64,000 nucleotides of DNA from Haloparvum alkalitolerans (GCF_050122995.1 NZ_JBNLIA010000007.1:1-64000); one strand, 5' to 3'. Positions 36,164 through 45,590 are shown, counted from the stretch's first letter. Notes: generated by a model not told the origin, from the sequence alone. Numbers and translations are program-made.

Positions 36164-36200
36164 GCCCCGAGGGCTGCGGGCGCGCGACTGCGGGCCTGCA
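36164..36200 (+). ncRNA. Two-hairpin leader motif, copy E
   Basis: Hairpin 1: GCCC 36164-36167 with GGGC 36171-36174. Hairpin 2: TGCGGGC 36175-36181 with GCCTGCA 36194-36200, seven pairs including one G-U. It ends 8 bases before the SWIM gene ATG. Confidence 0.55.
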
Positions 36201-36208
36201 CCGATCCC

Positions 36209-36736
36209 ATGGCGACAGACTCTCCCGACCGCGAGCGACAGCAAACGGTTGCGACGGCCGATCCGTGCATCGAGAACGATCACGAGCTCCTCCGCGTCAG
36301 GGAGCAGGTCCCCGGCCGCGAACCAACGGCCTACGACATCGAGCTGACCGAGGGGCCACCATACTCGTACACGACGACGTACTGGCGGTGCCGACGATGT
36401 GGCCAGGAGCGGAACCATCGTGACGAGTTCCGGGAACCATGCACGGTTGAGCGGCGGCCACATCCCGTAACGGATGGCGGCTACTCGATCGAAGCGCCAC
36501 GGACGCGTCGTGCTCTGTCGGAGGCGATGGAGGTTCGGTTCGGCGAGCAGGGCGCTCGCTACATCGTCGAGAGCGCGACCGGCAGCACCTACGAGGTCGA
36601 TCTCGCGGCCGAGCAATGTACGTGCCCGGATGCACGCCACCGCGATCCCCAAGGTGGCTGCAAACACCTCCGACGCGTCGACATCGAGGTTCGAACGGGG
36701 ACCGTGCCGGCACCGGACGGGCGGTTCCTCCGCTAA
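36209..36736 (+). CDS. SWIM zinc-finger protein
   Basis: The 175-residue product has a first CxxC (WRCRRCGQE, about 64) and a C-terminal SWIM domain: TYEVDLAAEQCTCPDARHRDPQGGCKHLRRV, that is CxC, 10 or so residues, then CxH. SWIM domains bind DNA or protein. The gene lies between leader motifs E and B and directly before a TFB gene, so a role in plasmid-specific transcription is possible but unproven. Confidence 0.8.
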   Translation: MATDSPDRERQQTVATADPCIENDHELLRVREQVPGREPTAYDIELTEGPPYSYTTTYWRCRRCGQERNHRDEFREPCTVERRPHPVTDGGYSIEAPRTRRALSEAMEVRFGEQGARYIVESATGSTYEVDLAAEQCTCPDARHRDPQGGCKHLRRVDIEVRTGTVPAPDGRFLR

Positions 36737-36754
36737 CCCGTGGGGGTTTGTCGG

Positions 36755-36792
36755 CCCCTGAGAGGGTGCGGGGCGATCCCACGCGGGTCGCC
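36755..36792 (+). ncRNA. Two-hairpin leader motif, copy B
   Basis: Hairpin 1: CCCT 36756-36759 with AGGG 36763-36766. Hairpin 2: GGCGA 36772-36776 with TCGCC 36788-36792. The motif lies in the 67-base gap between the SWIM and TFB genes. Confidence 0.6.
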
Positions 36793-36803
36793 GCGAATAC
36801 CCA

Positions 36804-37733
36804 ATGCAGACGAGAACCATCTACGACCGAACGTTCGACGAAGAAGCACAGGAGCCCGAACAAGCGGACTGTCCGGATTGCGGCGGCCGCGTTACGACGA
36901 CGGGACACGAAACCGTGTGCGACGACTGCAGGCTTGTGCTCGATGCGTCGCCGATCGACCACGGCCCGGACTGGCGAAACTTCGAGGACGGAACGGAGAA
37001 CAAGTCCCGAACCGGCGCCCCGGTCACGCAGACGCGACACGACCGCGGGCTCTCGACCGAGATCGGTAGCAGACGGGACGCGAACGGCAACACCCTCTCC
37101 GGACGGAAGCAACGGCAGATGTCCCGGCTCCGGATGCGGCACAGTCGGGCACAGTTCAGTTCAAAGTGCGAGCGAAACCTCGCGACCGCCTGTACGGAGA
37201 TCGCCCGCCTCGTGAGCGCGCTCGACCTTACACAGGGGCTTCGTGAACGCGCAAGCACCCTTTTCCGGAAGGCACAGAAGGCAGACCTCCTCAAGGGTCG
37301 TTCGATCGAAGCGCTTGCAGCTGGCAGTGTGTATGGGGCGTGTCGGACCGACGGCCTCCTCCGCACCATCGAGGAAGTCGCGGACGTGGCCCGCTGTGAC
37401 CGCGGGAAGGTCCTCCTTGGCTATCGCGTCCTCAACACGGAACTCGGAATTGCGAGTCGCCCCATCTCGCCGGGCGACATCCTGCCGCGGCTGTTCACAG
37501 AACTCGACGTATCACCGGCGATCCGCTCGCGGGCAGCCGACCTCGCACAGTGCGCCCGTGAGGAAGGGTTGATCAGCGGGCGATCCCCATCCGGTGTCGC
37601 GGCCGGGTGCCTCTATCTCGCGAGCGAAGAGCACGGTGGCGGACTGATCCAGGAAGAGATCGCGGCGGTGGCCGACGTGACGCCTGTGACGCTTCGTGAG
37701 CGGTACCAAGAATTGCAGAAACAGTCCGGTTAA
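36804..37733 (+). CDS. tfb: Transcription initiation factor B (TFB), copy 1
   Basis: The 309-residue product has the N-terminal zinc ribbon (DCPDCGGRV ... VCDDCRLVLD, residues about 22-46), the B-finger linker (TGAPVTQTRHDRGLSTEIG) and two cyclin-like repeats (about 120-210 and 220-305). TFB recruits RNA polymerase to TATA-bound TBP. Haloarchaea often carry extra TFBs on plasmids that redirect promoters. It shares structure with, but is clearly diverged from, the TFB at 54169. Starts 12 bases after leader motif B. Confidence 0.93.
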   Translation: MQTRTIYDRTFDEEAQEPEQADCPDCGGRVTTTGHETVCDDCRLVLDASPIDHGPDWRNFEDGTENKSRTGAPVTQTRHDRGLSTEIGSRRDANGNTLSGRKQRQMSRLRMRHSRAQFSSKCERNLATACTEIARLVSALDLTQGLRERASTLFRKAQKADLLKGRSIEALAAGSVYGACRTDGLLRTIEEVADVARCDRGKVLLGYRVLNTELGIASRPISPGDILPRLFTELDVSPAIRSRAADLAQCAREEGLISGRSPSGVAAGCLYLASEEHGGGLIQEEIAAVADVTPVTLRERYQELQKQSG

Positions 37734-37811
37734 TCGCTGTGTGGATGTCACCTAACCGAATCCCGTTGGCCAACTTTTCAAGTGAAGAGCCCCGGCGTTC
37801 ACGGCGGGTGT

Positions 37812-38155
37812 GACACCACCGCGCCGACAGCGACATCGTCCACGACTTCCTCTCGCTCGCGGACCTCCTCGAGGAGCCACAGCTCGCCCAGCTGTACGCG
37901 TACCTCGCTCGGAAGGGGGAGGCGGCCGTCCAAGACGTAATGAACGACCTCAAACTCGCTCAGGGGACGGCTTACAGCTACGTCAACCGGCTCGTTGACG
38001 CCGGTGTCGTCGACATCACCGACGACGAGCAGCCACGCCAGTACGTCGCCCGGGAGATCGACCTGACTGTAACGACGACCGCGGGCGACCGCGAGTACAC
38101 GATCACGCCGGTGCTCATCGACGCCGTTGGGTGGCTCGAACCGGAGCGCCACTAG
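37812..38155 (+). pseudogene. Winged-helix regulator gene with disrupted 5' end
   Basis: The frame reading DSDIVHDFLSLADLLEEPQLAQLYAYLARKGEAAVQDVMNDLKLAQGTAYSYVNRLVDAGVV is clearly a haloarchaeal MarR/ArsR-like winged helix, followed by a beta C-terminal part. In this frame a TGA stands at 37811-37813, and the only in-frame ATG (37940) lies inside the DNA-binding domain. The bases before suggest an original start in another frame (SDTTAPT), so a one-base indel near 37830 probably broke the gene. A short product from 37940 would lack the first helices. A sequencing error is the alternative. Confidence 0.6.
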
Positions 38156-38186
38156 AACCACTACCAGACTTCCGCAGGAGATCATT

Positions 38187-39197
38187 TTAGCTCGTGTGTA
38201 CCGAGACTCCCCTAACTGAGTCCAGACTAGTTTTGAGGTCGTCAGGCAAGCTCGGAATGTCGGCAAGATCCACTTCGGTAAAGTCAATCTCGATTCCGTA
38301 ACGATCGATTTTGATTCGGGTGAGGTCGCATATTGAACTCAGATCGACTGCCAGAAGATACCTCGTAGTCTCCTGTATTCGGATATCAATATCAAGATTC
38401 CGTGGGCCGGTTTGCGTTCTCACCTCCGGATCGTGTGTTTGCCAGCCGTTTCGAAGTGGTTTCTCGGAGAGGGAGATCGGATTGTGCTTTGAGCCAGTGC
38501 TATCAACGACATCAACCTCCTGTTTGTCCCCAATAGCCAGCCAGACACTATCTTGGAGACTACGAGTACGGAGAGTAAGGGCTACGAAGAGCCCATCAAA
38601 ATCCATTTTGTTTGGAGAAACATCACTCTCGGAGGAGAAATTAACGCGTGCAATTCCGAGTAATTCTGCGATGACATCATCACCAATTCCCCGGGGCAAT
38701 TCAGCTGTTTCACGAGTGCTCTTCCCCGATTTTGTATCTGTCTCTCGTGGGGTGGAACTCGATGGTTGAAGGCCCCCAGTCGTAGTTTCCACCAGATCCA
38801 TCGCGTCGTTCTCCTCTACCAGCTGTGCAAGCTGCTCTCCATCGATGCATTTCACATTCAGCTCTGAGGCGATTGCACTCGCCTCCGATGTGAATGCACT
38901 CGTGGTTACGACAAGGACCTGATCAACGTTCTCCTCTTGCTGTCGAAGAGAACTATACTCTCTAATCTGTGGGCTCCCAACTCGGTTGTCAGACTGGTAT
39001 CGCTTAGCCTGAATCAGGGTTTTTTGCTGATACGGATGAAACCGCTTAGCGATGACATCAATTCCACGATCGCTCGACCTAGTGGTAACTTCTGTCTCCC
39101 AACCAAGTCGTTCCCAGAGATCACCGATGAAGTGCTCAAATTCGTCCGGGTCTATATTCTGTAGATGTTGGATGATTTCAGCACTGGATAGTGACAT
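38187..39197 (-). CDS. Mrr-like restriction endonuclease
   Basis: The 336-residue product has the Mrr catalytic core at the N-terminus: FEHFIGDLWERLGWETEVTTRSSDRGIDVIAKRF then TLIQAKRYQSDNRVGSPQIREYSSL, giving the D...QxK variant of PD-(D/E)XK typical of Mrr_cat. The C-terminal half (about 150-336) is unrecognised and may be a sensor domain. Mrr enzymes cut methylated or foreign DNA. No partner methylase is near. Lower GC than the surrounding genes suggests recent transfer. Confidence 0.82.
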   Translation of the reverse strand: MSLSSAEIIQHLQNIDPDEFEHFIGDLWERLGWETEVTTRSSDRGIDVIAKRFHPYQQKTLIQAKRYQSDNRVGSPQIREYSSLRQQEENVDQVLVVTTSAFTSEASAIASELNVKCIDGEQLAQLVEENDAMDLVETTTGGLQPSSSTPRETDTKSGKSTRETAELPRGIGDDVIAELLGIARVNFSSESDVSPNKMDFDGLFVALTLRTRSLQDSVWLAIGDKQEVDVVDSTGSKHNPISLSEKPLRNGWQTHDPEVRTQTGPRNLDIDIRIQETTRYLLAVDLSSICDLTRIKIDRYGIEIDFTEVDLADIPSLPDDLKTSLDSVRGVSVHTS

Positions 39198-39402
39198 CTA
39201 CGCACACGAAGTACCGCGTGGCTCTTATTAATGGAGGATACTACTGACTGTCCGGTTTTGGAACTAGCCTATCGAGAGTATACCTGTGATACCAAGTTTG
39301 GAATAGATGGACCGAAGGCAAGAAAGAATCCATTCAGTAGATGAGGCCACTCATTCGAGAGGTTTCAATTTTCGATCAGTAAGTGGAGAGGTCACATACC
39401 GG

Positions 39403-39543
39403 TCAGCAAAAAGCCCAGTAGTTTGAACAACAACGAACGGTAAAGGGTTCGACCATACGAGGGATAATGACATTCACCAAAAGACCGGCACCGACACCAA
39501 CCACAAGAAGGATTAGCAGCGCACGTTTCTTACTCTGGAACAT
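39403..39543 (-). CDS. Possible small membrane protein
   Basis: From ATG 39543 the frame gives MFQSKKRALLILLVVGVGAGLLVNVIIPRMV and a short tail (46 residues): a basic start and one transmembrane helix. It overlaps the 3' end of another small open frame on the same strand (39530-39751) by 14 bases, which suggests translational coupling. No family recognised, so the call is tentative. Confidence 0.35.
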   Translation of the reverse strand: MFQSKKRALLILLVVGVGAGLLVNVIIPRMVEPFTVRCCSNYWAFC

Positions 39544-39751
39544 CTGTCCGCTTCGAAACGGAGATCTCGCTTGTACTGTAGGCAACATGGGCAATCATCC
39601 CCGCGCCAAGTCCTTTCAACGCCATTACCACCAGCTGCCGCAACTGTGTAATTCCCATCAAGCGGCGCTGGGAGATGCTCAGAGCACGAACATCGGCGAA
39701 CGCCAGAGAGAAGCTGACGCAGAGTGACATGGCGGAGACTGGGGGCGGCAT
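39530..39751 (-). CDS. Possible small membrane protein
   Basis: From the ATG at 39751 (MPPPVSAMSLCVSFSLAF) the frame gives about 73 residues with two weak hydrophobic stretches (SLCVSFSLAFADV and QLVVMALKGLGAGMIAHVAY). It points away from the regulator gene at 39881. Could be a real small protein or a chance frame. Confidence 0.3.
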   Translation of the reverse strand: MPPPVSAMSLCVSFSLAFADVRALSISQRRLMGITQLRQLVVMALKGLGAGMIAHVAYSTSEISVSKRTDVPE

Positions 39752-39880
39752 GCCAACGACGATCCAGACGCACCACGAGACGCTAGAGAAGCAGGTAGCC
39801 TGACAACGTCCCTGCACGGCCACGATCGTCAGATGGTTTTCTCAGAAAACTATTTGTTTCTAGCTCGCGTAGCACTCAGT

Positions 39881-40393
39881 ATGACCGAGACGTGGGATGA
39901 TGTCAACGAGCAGGTCAAAGCGGACTGGAAAGCGGAGACCACACCGTTCGAGCGGGTGTACGAAGTCGTTGAACAGACCCACGACGGGCAATCGGCAGCC
40001 GAGATCGGCGATCGGGCCCTCGTAAGCGAGCCGACGGCACGTCGGCACTGCAAGACGCTGGTGAACACAGGGTTCGCCGAGACGGAACAGGACGGCCAAA
40101 CGACGCTGTACAAGCGCAACAGCGACCGTATCTTGATGTCCCGGATCCGCGAACTGCGTGAGGAGGTCACTCGACCGGAGTTGCTCGACAGTATCAAAGA
40201 CATGAAGGACGAGATCCGACACTACGAGGACCGCTACGACGTGGTGTCACCGGAGGAACTTGCCCAGCAACTCGACGCCGACGAGACGGAGGGCTGGGAC
40301 GATCTCACGGCATGGCGCACGACGCGGCAGAATCTCGCCGTCGCGCAAGCCGCACTCGCCTACGATGAGGCCAGCCACCAGCTCGTCGTATGA
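39881..40393 (+). CDS. Haloarchaeal HTH regulator (DUF7342-like)
   Basis: Start ATG 39881 (MTETWDDVNEQV), placed 30-40 bases after the TATA-like ACTATTTG, gives 170 residues. The FERVYEVVEQTHDGQSAAEIGDRALVSEPTARRHCKTLVNTGFAE segment is a winged helix-turn-helix. The C-terminal half is a charged helical region (RIRELREEVTRPELLDSIKDMKDEIRHYEDRY). Many haloarchaea encode such regulators beside small membrane proteins or toxins. The gene at 57530 belongs to the same general type. Confidence 0.75.
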   Translation: MTETWDDVNEQVKADWKAETTPFERVYEVVEQTHDGQSAAEIGDRALVSEPTARRHCKTLVNTGFAETEQDGQTTLYKRNSDRILMSRIRELREEVTRPELLDSIKDMKDEIRHYEDRYDVVSPEELAQQLDADETEGWDDLTAWRTTRQNLAVAQAALAYDEASHQLVV

Positions 40394-40489
40394 ACGACGA
40401 CGACCGCGCCGGCGAGTACGGGCCGATCTATTCGTATATCTCGCTTCTATACCGGAAGCAGCGGAGCCCCGGTACGTTGTCGACCGGGG

Positions 40490-42202
40490 TCAGAACAGGC
40501 CGGGGACCAGAACGTACGTCAGTAGCATCCCGAACAGGCCGGCGAATACGGCGAACAGCGCCATTGGGATGATCGCTTTCCGCAGGAGGTCGCCTTCACG
40601 CCCAGTGATTCCAACGACACCACAGATAGCGGCCACATTCAACACCGAGACCATGTTTCCGAGGCCGCCGCCGACGTTCTGCAGGCTGACGGCGATCACC
40701 CGGGAGACGCCGACCGTCTCGGCGGCGTTGTACTGGAGTACGCTGAAGAGGATGTTCGAGGACGTGTTGCTCCCCGTCATAAACGAGCCGATAGCGCCGA
40801 TCCACGGCGAGATGAGCGGGAGTAGACCGCCGGCGCCCATCGCGAGCGCGCGGCTGAGGGCCTCCATCATGCCGAGGAGATCGGCGGTGTTCGTCTGCGA
40901 CTGAATCATTATCTGCGTCATCGAGACGGCGATAATGAGCGTGAGGGCGGCCGGAGCGATCTGCTGGATCGACCGTCGCCACGCTGCCCCCATCTGTGTG
41001 GTGTCCATCTTGTGAAGGAAGCCAGTGAGAATCGCGATGGGGATGAACGGCATCGTTCCGGGAAGATAGAGGTACTGAAGGGTGTATCCAAGTTCAGTAC
41101 CGAGGATCGAATCGAGACCGACGGAGAAACTCTGGATCCAGTCAAGGACAGCGACGCCGGCGACGGTGAGGTCCGGCCACCGCGTGACGAGCAGTGCGAG
41201 CGCAACGAGCAGATACGGTGTCCACGCCAACAGCACGGACATCTCCTGTTTGGGTTGATCACGGGACACCTCGTCAAGATCGAGGCCGCCGAGCCACGTG
41301 TCGCTCCATGTCGATTCCTCGGGGAAATCCCACTGGTCATCAGGGATGAGGATATCGTTGTTTGCGAGCAGGAGACCGATGCCGAGCACCACGAACCCCG
41401 CGGCGATATCGGGGAGTGCAGGCCCGACGAACCACGCGATTACCAGCTGTGTGCCACCAGTGACGACGCCGAGTACGAGCGCGAACGGCGCGATGGGGAG
41501 AGTACTACGCATGGCGGCTCCAATGCTGCGTTCACCGTCACCGCTCCCGAACCAGTACGTCAGGAAGAACACGCCGAGCAGTCCCCAGAACACGTACGTC
41601 AGTCCCGTGATGACGCCAGTCCACGCAGAGACCATCGAGAGGAACTCGGATACACTCACCGACCCGGACAGCGCTGGGTTGATGACGGCACCGGTGCCGC
41701 CGATGACAGGCGTGCCGGCGGCACCGAACGGCGGGTTCGGGGCGTTGAAGTAGAGCCCGAACACCGCAGCGGCCAATGGGGGGAATCCGAGGCCGATGAA
41801 CAGTGGTGCGGCGAGTGCTCCCGGTGTCCCGAACCCGGCTGCACCTTCGATGATGGTCATGAATCCGAGACCGATGAGCAGCACCTGGATGCGCCGGTCT
41901 CCTTCGATCTGCCCGAAGTACCACCTGATCGTAGCAATAGCGCCACTGCCCTCCAAGTAGTTCATCAGGAGGATCGCACCGAAGACGATGAGGATGATGT
42001 CGACGGCCTGCAGCGCGCCGTAGACGGCCGACGCTACCAACCAGGTGGGCTCCATGCTCCAGTACGTGAGTCCGATTCCGGCCGCGAGCAGCCACCCGAC
42101 ACCCATTGCGCGAGCGGCGGACCACCGGAACCCAGCGAGCAGTACGAACGCGACGCCGATCGGGACGACGCCGACGAGAGCTAGTGTGAGAACATCAGGC
42201 AT
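40490..42202 (-). CDS. lctP: L-lactate permease (LctP family)
   Basis: The 570-residue product has about 12-14 membrane helices. It shows LctP hallmarks: EGAAGFGTPGALAAPLFIGLGFPPLAAAVFGL and a C-terminal MGAGGLLPLISPWIGAIGSFMTGSNTSSNILF. LctP imports lactate or glycolate with protons. It diverges from the lut genes across a shared 167-base promoter region, which fits a lactate uptake-and-oxidation unit. Confidence 0.93.
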   Translation of the reverse strand: MPDVLTLALVGVVPIGVAFVLLAGFRWSAARAMGVGWLLAAGIGLTYWSMEPTWLVASAVYGALQAVDIILIVFGAILLMNYLEGSGAIATIRWYFGQIEGDRRIQVLLIGLGFMTIIEGAAGFGTPGALAAPLFIGLGFPPLAAAVFGLYFNAPNPPFGAAGTPVIGGTGAVINPALSGSVSVSEFLSMVSAWTGVITGLTYVFWGLLGVFFLTYWFGSGDGERSIGAAMRSTLPIAPFALVLGVVTGGTQLVIAWFVGPALPDIAAGFVVLGIGLLLANNDILIPDDQWDFPEESTWSDTWLGGLDLDEVSRDQPKQEMSVLLAWTPYLLVALALLVTRWPDLTVAGVAVLDWIQSFSVGLDSILGTELGYTLQYLYLPGTMPFIPIAILTGFLHKMDTTQMGAAWRRSIQQIAPAALTLIIAVSMTQIMIQSQTNTADLLGMMEALSRALAMGAGGLLPLISPWIGAIGSFMTGSNTSSNILFSVLQYNAAETVGVSRVIAVSLQNVGGGLGNMVSVLNVAAICGVVGITGREGDLLRKAIIPMALFAVFAGLFGMLLTYVLVPGLF

Positions 42203-42369
42203 GGTTGGATCTCTCCACTATTGGTCCATCGAACAACCAGCCATATGTGATTTACTTTCTATATGAGATATACCTGCAGATACGGCCGGCGGATATTCAT
42301 AACGAAAGAGAGGAGATGTTTAGGCCGGAGAGGAAACATCCATTAACTGTTGGTTCAATATTGGGGAAC
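42203..42369. promoter_or_regulatory. Divergent promoter region of lctP and lutC
   Basis: The 167-base AT-rich gap serves both directions. TATA-like stretches are seen on the plus strand near 42340-42360 (ATTAACTGTTGGTTC) and on the minus strand near 42250-42270 (ATATAGAAAGTAAATC). No clear operator palindrome was found. Confidence 0.4.
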
Positions 42370-42876
42370 ATGTCAGCTGAGGCAATTGCGACCTTCGAGT
42401 CGTCGCTCGACGAGATCGGCGTCGAACTCGTGCGAACCACGGCCGACGAGTTCGCGTCGACGCTTTCACCCCTGCTCGACGCACCTACGGTCGGCACCTC
42501 ACTCCCCTTCGAGACCGTCTCGCTGCCGGACAGCGTCGATACCGATCCGTCGATCGCGGACCTCGAGGCCGCGGCGACCGGCGTCACTGCTGCCGGCTAC
42601 GGTATCGCCGACTACGGCTCGGTGATCATCCAGGGCGGTACCGACGGCGAGGAGCCGGTGAGTCTCTATGCGGACGAACACGTCGCCGTCGTCGCCGCCA
42701 GCGACGTGCTGCCGGACATGGACGCGACGTTCGACCAGCTCGCCGAGGATATCCGGAACGGCGTCGGACAGTCCATCATCGCGACGGGGCCGAGCGCAAC
42801 CGCGGACATGGGCTCGCTCGTGACGGGCGCTCACGGCCCGATGGATGTGACGGTCGTACTCCTGGAGGACAAGTAG
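42370..42876 (+). CDS. lutC: LUD-domain lactate utilization protein (LutC)
   Basis: ATG 42370 (MSAEAIATFESSL) gives 168 residues. The LUD fold is seen in AATGVTAAGYGIADYGSVIIQGG and the terminal IATGPSATADMGSLVTGAHGPMDVTVVLLE. LutC works with LutA and LutB to oxidise lactate to pyruvate. It ends directly at the ATG of the lutB-lutA fusion. Open frame upstream is not used. Confidence 0.88.
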   Translation: MSAEAIATFESSLDEIGVELVRTTADEFASTLSPLLDAPTVGTSLPFETVSLPDSVDTDPSIADLEAAATGVTAAGYGIADYGSVIIQGGTDGEEPVSLYADEHVAVVAASDVLPDMDATFDQLAEDIRNGVGQSIIATGPSATADMGSLVTGAHGPMDVTVVLLEDK

Positions 42877-45060
42877 ATGAGCGCCGACACCCGCCGGCAG
42901 AAGGCCGAGCGCATCCGCCATCTCCTCGACACCGAGGGCGACGCCGTTCACGAGAACACCCAGGTCTTCAACGAGGGCCGGTACGAGTCCACCGCGAATC
43001 TCGATGACTACGACGAGTTGAAAAACGAGGCTCGTGCCATCAAGGAAGACGCTATCGAACGCCTCCCTGAACTGGTCGACCAAGTCACCGAGGCCGTCGA
43101 AGCCAACGGCGGCAGCGTCTACGTCGCCGACGACGCCGCCGACGCGAACCGATACATCGAGGAGGTCGTCGACGGCCGCGACGTGGTGAAGTCGAAGTCG
43201 ATGACGAGCGAGGAGATCGAGGTCAACGAGTCGCTCGAGGCACGCGACGGGGACGTCTGGGAGACCGACCTCGCAGAGTTCGTCCTCCAAGTCGCCGACG
43301 AGGCTCCCTCACACATCGTCGCCCCGGCGATCCACAAGTCCCGCGAGGAGATCGCAGCCCTGTTCAACGAGGTGTTCGATCCCGAAGAGCCCTTGGAGAC
43401 TGCCGAGGAGCTGACGCGATTCGCTCGCGAGTACCTCGGCGAGAAGATCTTGGACGCCGAGGTCGGGATGACGGGCGCGAACTTCGTCACCGCGGACACC
43501 GGCACGCTCGCGCTGGTCACGAGTGAGGGGAATGCCCGCAAGTGCGTGCAGGCGACGGACACCCACGTCGCAGTCGCGGGTGTCGAGAAACTCGTCCCGA
43601 GTGTCGAGGATCTCCAACCGTTCGTCGAACTGATCGGGCGATCCGGGACCGGCCAGGACATTACCTCCTACATCTCGCTGTTCACCCCGCCTAGTGACTC
43701 CCCCACCTTCGGCGGGAACGAACTCGAATCCGGCGACGACCGCGAGTTCCACCTCGTGCTCATCGACAACGGGCGGATGGAGATGCGCGAGGACGATCAG
43801 CTCCGCGAGACGCTGTACTGCATCCGGTGTTCGGCGTGTGCGAACTCCTGTGCGAACTTCCAGCACGTCGGCGGCCACGCCTTCGGTGGCGAGACGTACT
43901 CCGGCGGCATCGCCACCGGCTGGGAGGCCGGCGTCCACGGCGAGGACAGTGCCGCCGAGTTCAACGACCTCTGTACGGGTTGTAGTCGGTGTGTGAACCA
44001 GTGTCCGGTGAACATCGACATCCCGTGGATCAACACGGTCGTCCGAGACCGCATCAATCGCGGGGAGGACGGCGACTTCGACTTCCTCGTGGAGGGGCTC
44101 ACCCCGGACGAGGAGCCCGGTGGGGTCGACCTCCAGAAACGGCTGTTCGGGAACTTCGACACCCTGGCGAAACTCGGGTCGGCGTTCGCACCGCTCTCGA
44201 ACTGGGCCGCACGGACCGGTCCCGCGCGCTCGCTGCTGGAGCGAACTCTCGGCGTCGACAGCCGCCGTGAACTCCCGGAGTTCGAACGTGAATCACTCGT
44301 GGAGTGGTTCGAGAAGCGGGGGCCACACGTCGGTCGCGACGAGGCACGCCGACAGGTCGCACTCTACCCCGACGCGTACACGAACTACGTGCGCACGGAG
44401 CGCGGGAAGGCGGCCGTCCGCGTCCTCGAAGCGCTCGACATCCGCGTCGACGTTCCGCCCGCAGGCGAGAGCGGGCGCGCCCCGCTCTCACAGGGGATGG
44501 TGTCGACGGCCCAGTCCAACGCCGATGCCGTCTACGACGCGCTCGCGCCCGCCATCGCGGCAGGTCACGATGTCGTCGTCATCGAGCCGTCAGATCTTGC
44601 GATGTTCCACCGCGAGTACGAACGGCTCCTTCCGGAAGACGACTACGCCGCGCTGCACGAGCAGAGCTACGAACTCATGGAGTACGTCTACGGCCTGCTG
44701 GAGAACGGGGGGGATATCGATGTACTCCCTGGCGGCGACGACGAGCGGATCGCCTACCACAGCCACTGCCAGCAGCGGACGCTCGATCTCGAACCGTACA
44801 CGGTGGCGGTGCTCGAAGACTGCGGGTTCGACGTGACGACCTCGGACGTGGAGTGTTGCGGGATGGCTGGAAGCTTCGGCTACAAGTCCGAGTACTACGA
44901 GCTCAGCGTGGACGTCGGCGAGACGCTCGTCGATGAATTCACAACAGAAGACACCGCGGACCGTACTGTCGTCGCCAGCGGGACGTCGTGTCTCGAGCAA
45001 CTCGACGCACTCCTCACGCGCCGGCCCGCACATCCGGTACGGCTACTCGATACACAGTAG
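42877..45060 (+). CDS. lutB: LutB-LutA fusion: LUD domain, two 4Fe-4S motifs and Cys-rich domain
   Basis: The 727-residue product has a LUD domain (about 60-290: VGMTGANFVTADTGTLALVTSEGNARK). Two 4Fe-4S motifs follow (CIRCSACANSC from residue 315 and CTGCSRCVNQC from residue 366), then a LutA-like region. In the second half HSHCQQRTLD ... DVECCGMAGSFG forms one CCG cysteine-rich domain. The earlier CCG position reads GESGRAPLSQG, with the cysteines lost. LutA and LutB are separate in Bacillus; fused forms are common in archaea. It oxidises lactate with LutC and passes electrons to the chain. Confidence 0.9.
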   Translation: MSADTRRQKAERIRHLLDTEGDAVHENTQVFNEGRYESTANLDDYDELKNEARAIKEDAIERLPELVDQVTEAVEANGGSVYVADDAADANRYIEEVVDGRDVVKSKSMTSEEIEVNESLEARDGDVWETDLAEFVLQVADEAPSHIVAPAIHKSREEIAALFNEVFDPEEPLETAEELTRFAREYLGEKILDAEVGMTGANFVTADTGTLALVTSEGNARKCVQATDTHVAVAGVEKLVPSVEDLQPFVELIGRSGTGQDITSYISLFTPPSDSPTFGGNELESGDDREFHLVLIDNGRMEMREDDQLRETLYCIRCSACANSCANFQHVGGHAFGGETYSGGIATGWEAGVHGEDSAAEFNDLCTGCSRCVNQCPVNIDIPWINTVVRDRINRGEDGDFDFLVEGLTPDEEPGGVDLQKRLFGNFDTLAKLGSAFAPLSNWAARTGPARSLLERTLGVDSRRELPEFERESLVEWFEKRGPHVGRDEARRQVALYPDAYTNYVRTERGKAAVRVLEALDIRVDVPPAGESGRAPLSQGMVSTAQSNADAVYDALAPAIAAGHDVVVIEPSDLAMFHREYERLLPEDDYAALHEQSYELMEYVYGLLENGGDIDVLPGGDDERIAYHSHCQQRTLDLEPYTVAVLEDCGFDVTTSDVECCGMAGSFGYKSEYYELSVDVGETLVDEFTTEDTADRTVVASGTSCLEQLDALLTRRPAHPVRLLDTQ

Positions 45061-45231
45061 TCCGGCCCGGATGTGGGGTCGCATAGGGTTGTTCCGCCGG
45101 CAGTAGTCTTCCCTTCCAGAGCTGTTCGGTCGGGGGAGAGCGGGATAATTAGTGTGCTGTCACACTGAATCGGTTCGCGCGGGAGACGTCATTTCTGGCA
45201 GGAGTAGGAACTGGAGCGACGCTGAGAGCAG

Positions 45232-45590
45232 ATGTCGGGGAAGCAAGCGAACATTCCTGCATGGACCTGCCGGGAACTCAACGGATGTGCGTTCTGCGAC
45301 GCCCCGCCAGGTACCGAGGCTGGCGAGGCCCACACCGGGGGCCAGGACGAGCGGGTCACCTACCCGATCTGCGTCGACTGCGCGATTCAGACGGAGCCGG
45401 ACCCGATAAGCGCGATCACAACGACTGTGACGGCTGTGGACTGGTCGTCCACACGCTCGGGGCTCTCACCCGGTTCCGGGTCGAACTGGGACATTTGGAA
45501 GGCCCATTGCAACTGTGCGCTCGCTGTAGTCCCGGCGGGCTCGCAACATACTGGACGCGCGACCTCGGGGCGCACGTCGTCACAGACTGA
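45232..45590 (+). pseudogene. Frameshifted zinc-finger gene (cassette copy 2)
   Basis: The N-terminal half (NGCAFCDAPPGTEAGEAHT ... ICVDCAIQTEPDP) and the C-terminal half (DCDGCGLVVHTLGALTRFRVELGHLEG ... YWTRDLGAHV) match the intact gene at 29661 but lie in different frames. A one-base loss in the C run at 45402-45404 explains it. Without the shift the product would end with the same residues. It may be a real mutation or a sequencing error in a homopolymer. Confidence 0.8.

Noticed and set aside
38187..39197. Mrr-like gene as part of a full restriction-modification system
   Set aside because: No methyltransferase or specificity subunit nearby; it is a stand-alone Mrr-type nuclease.
42370..45060. 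lut genes as a glycolate oxidase (glcDEF) cluster
   Set aside because: No FAD-binding GlcD domain; LUD domains plus Fe-S and CCG motifs and the LctP neighbour fit lactate use.
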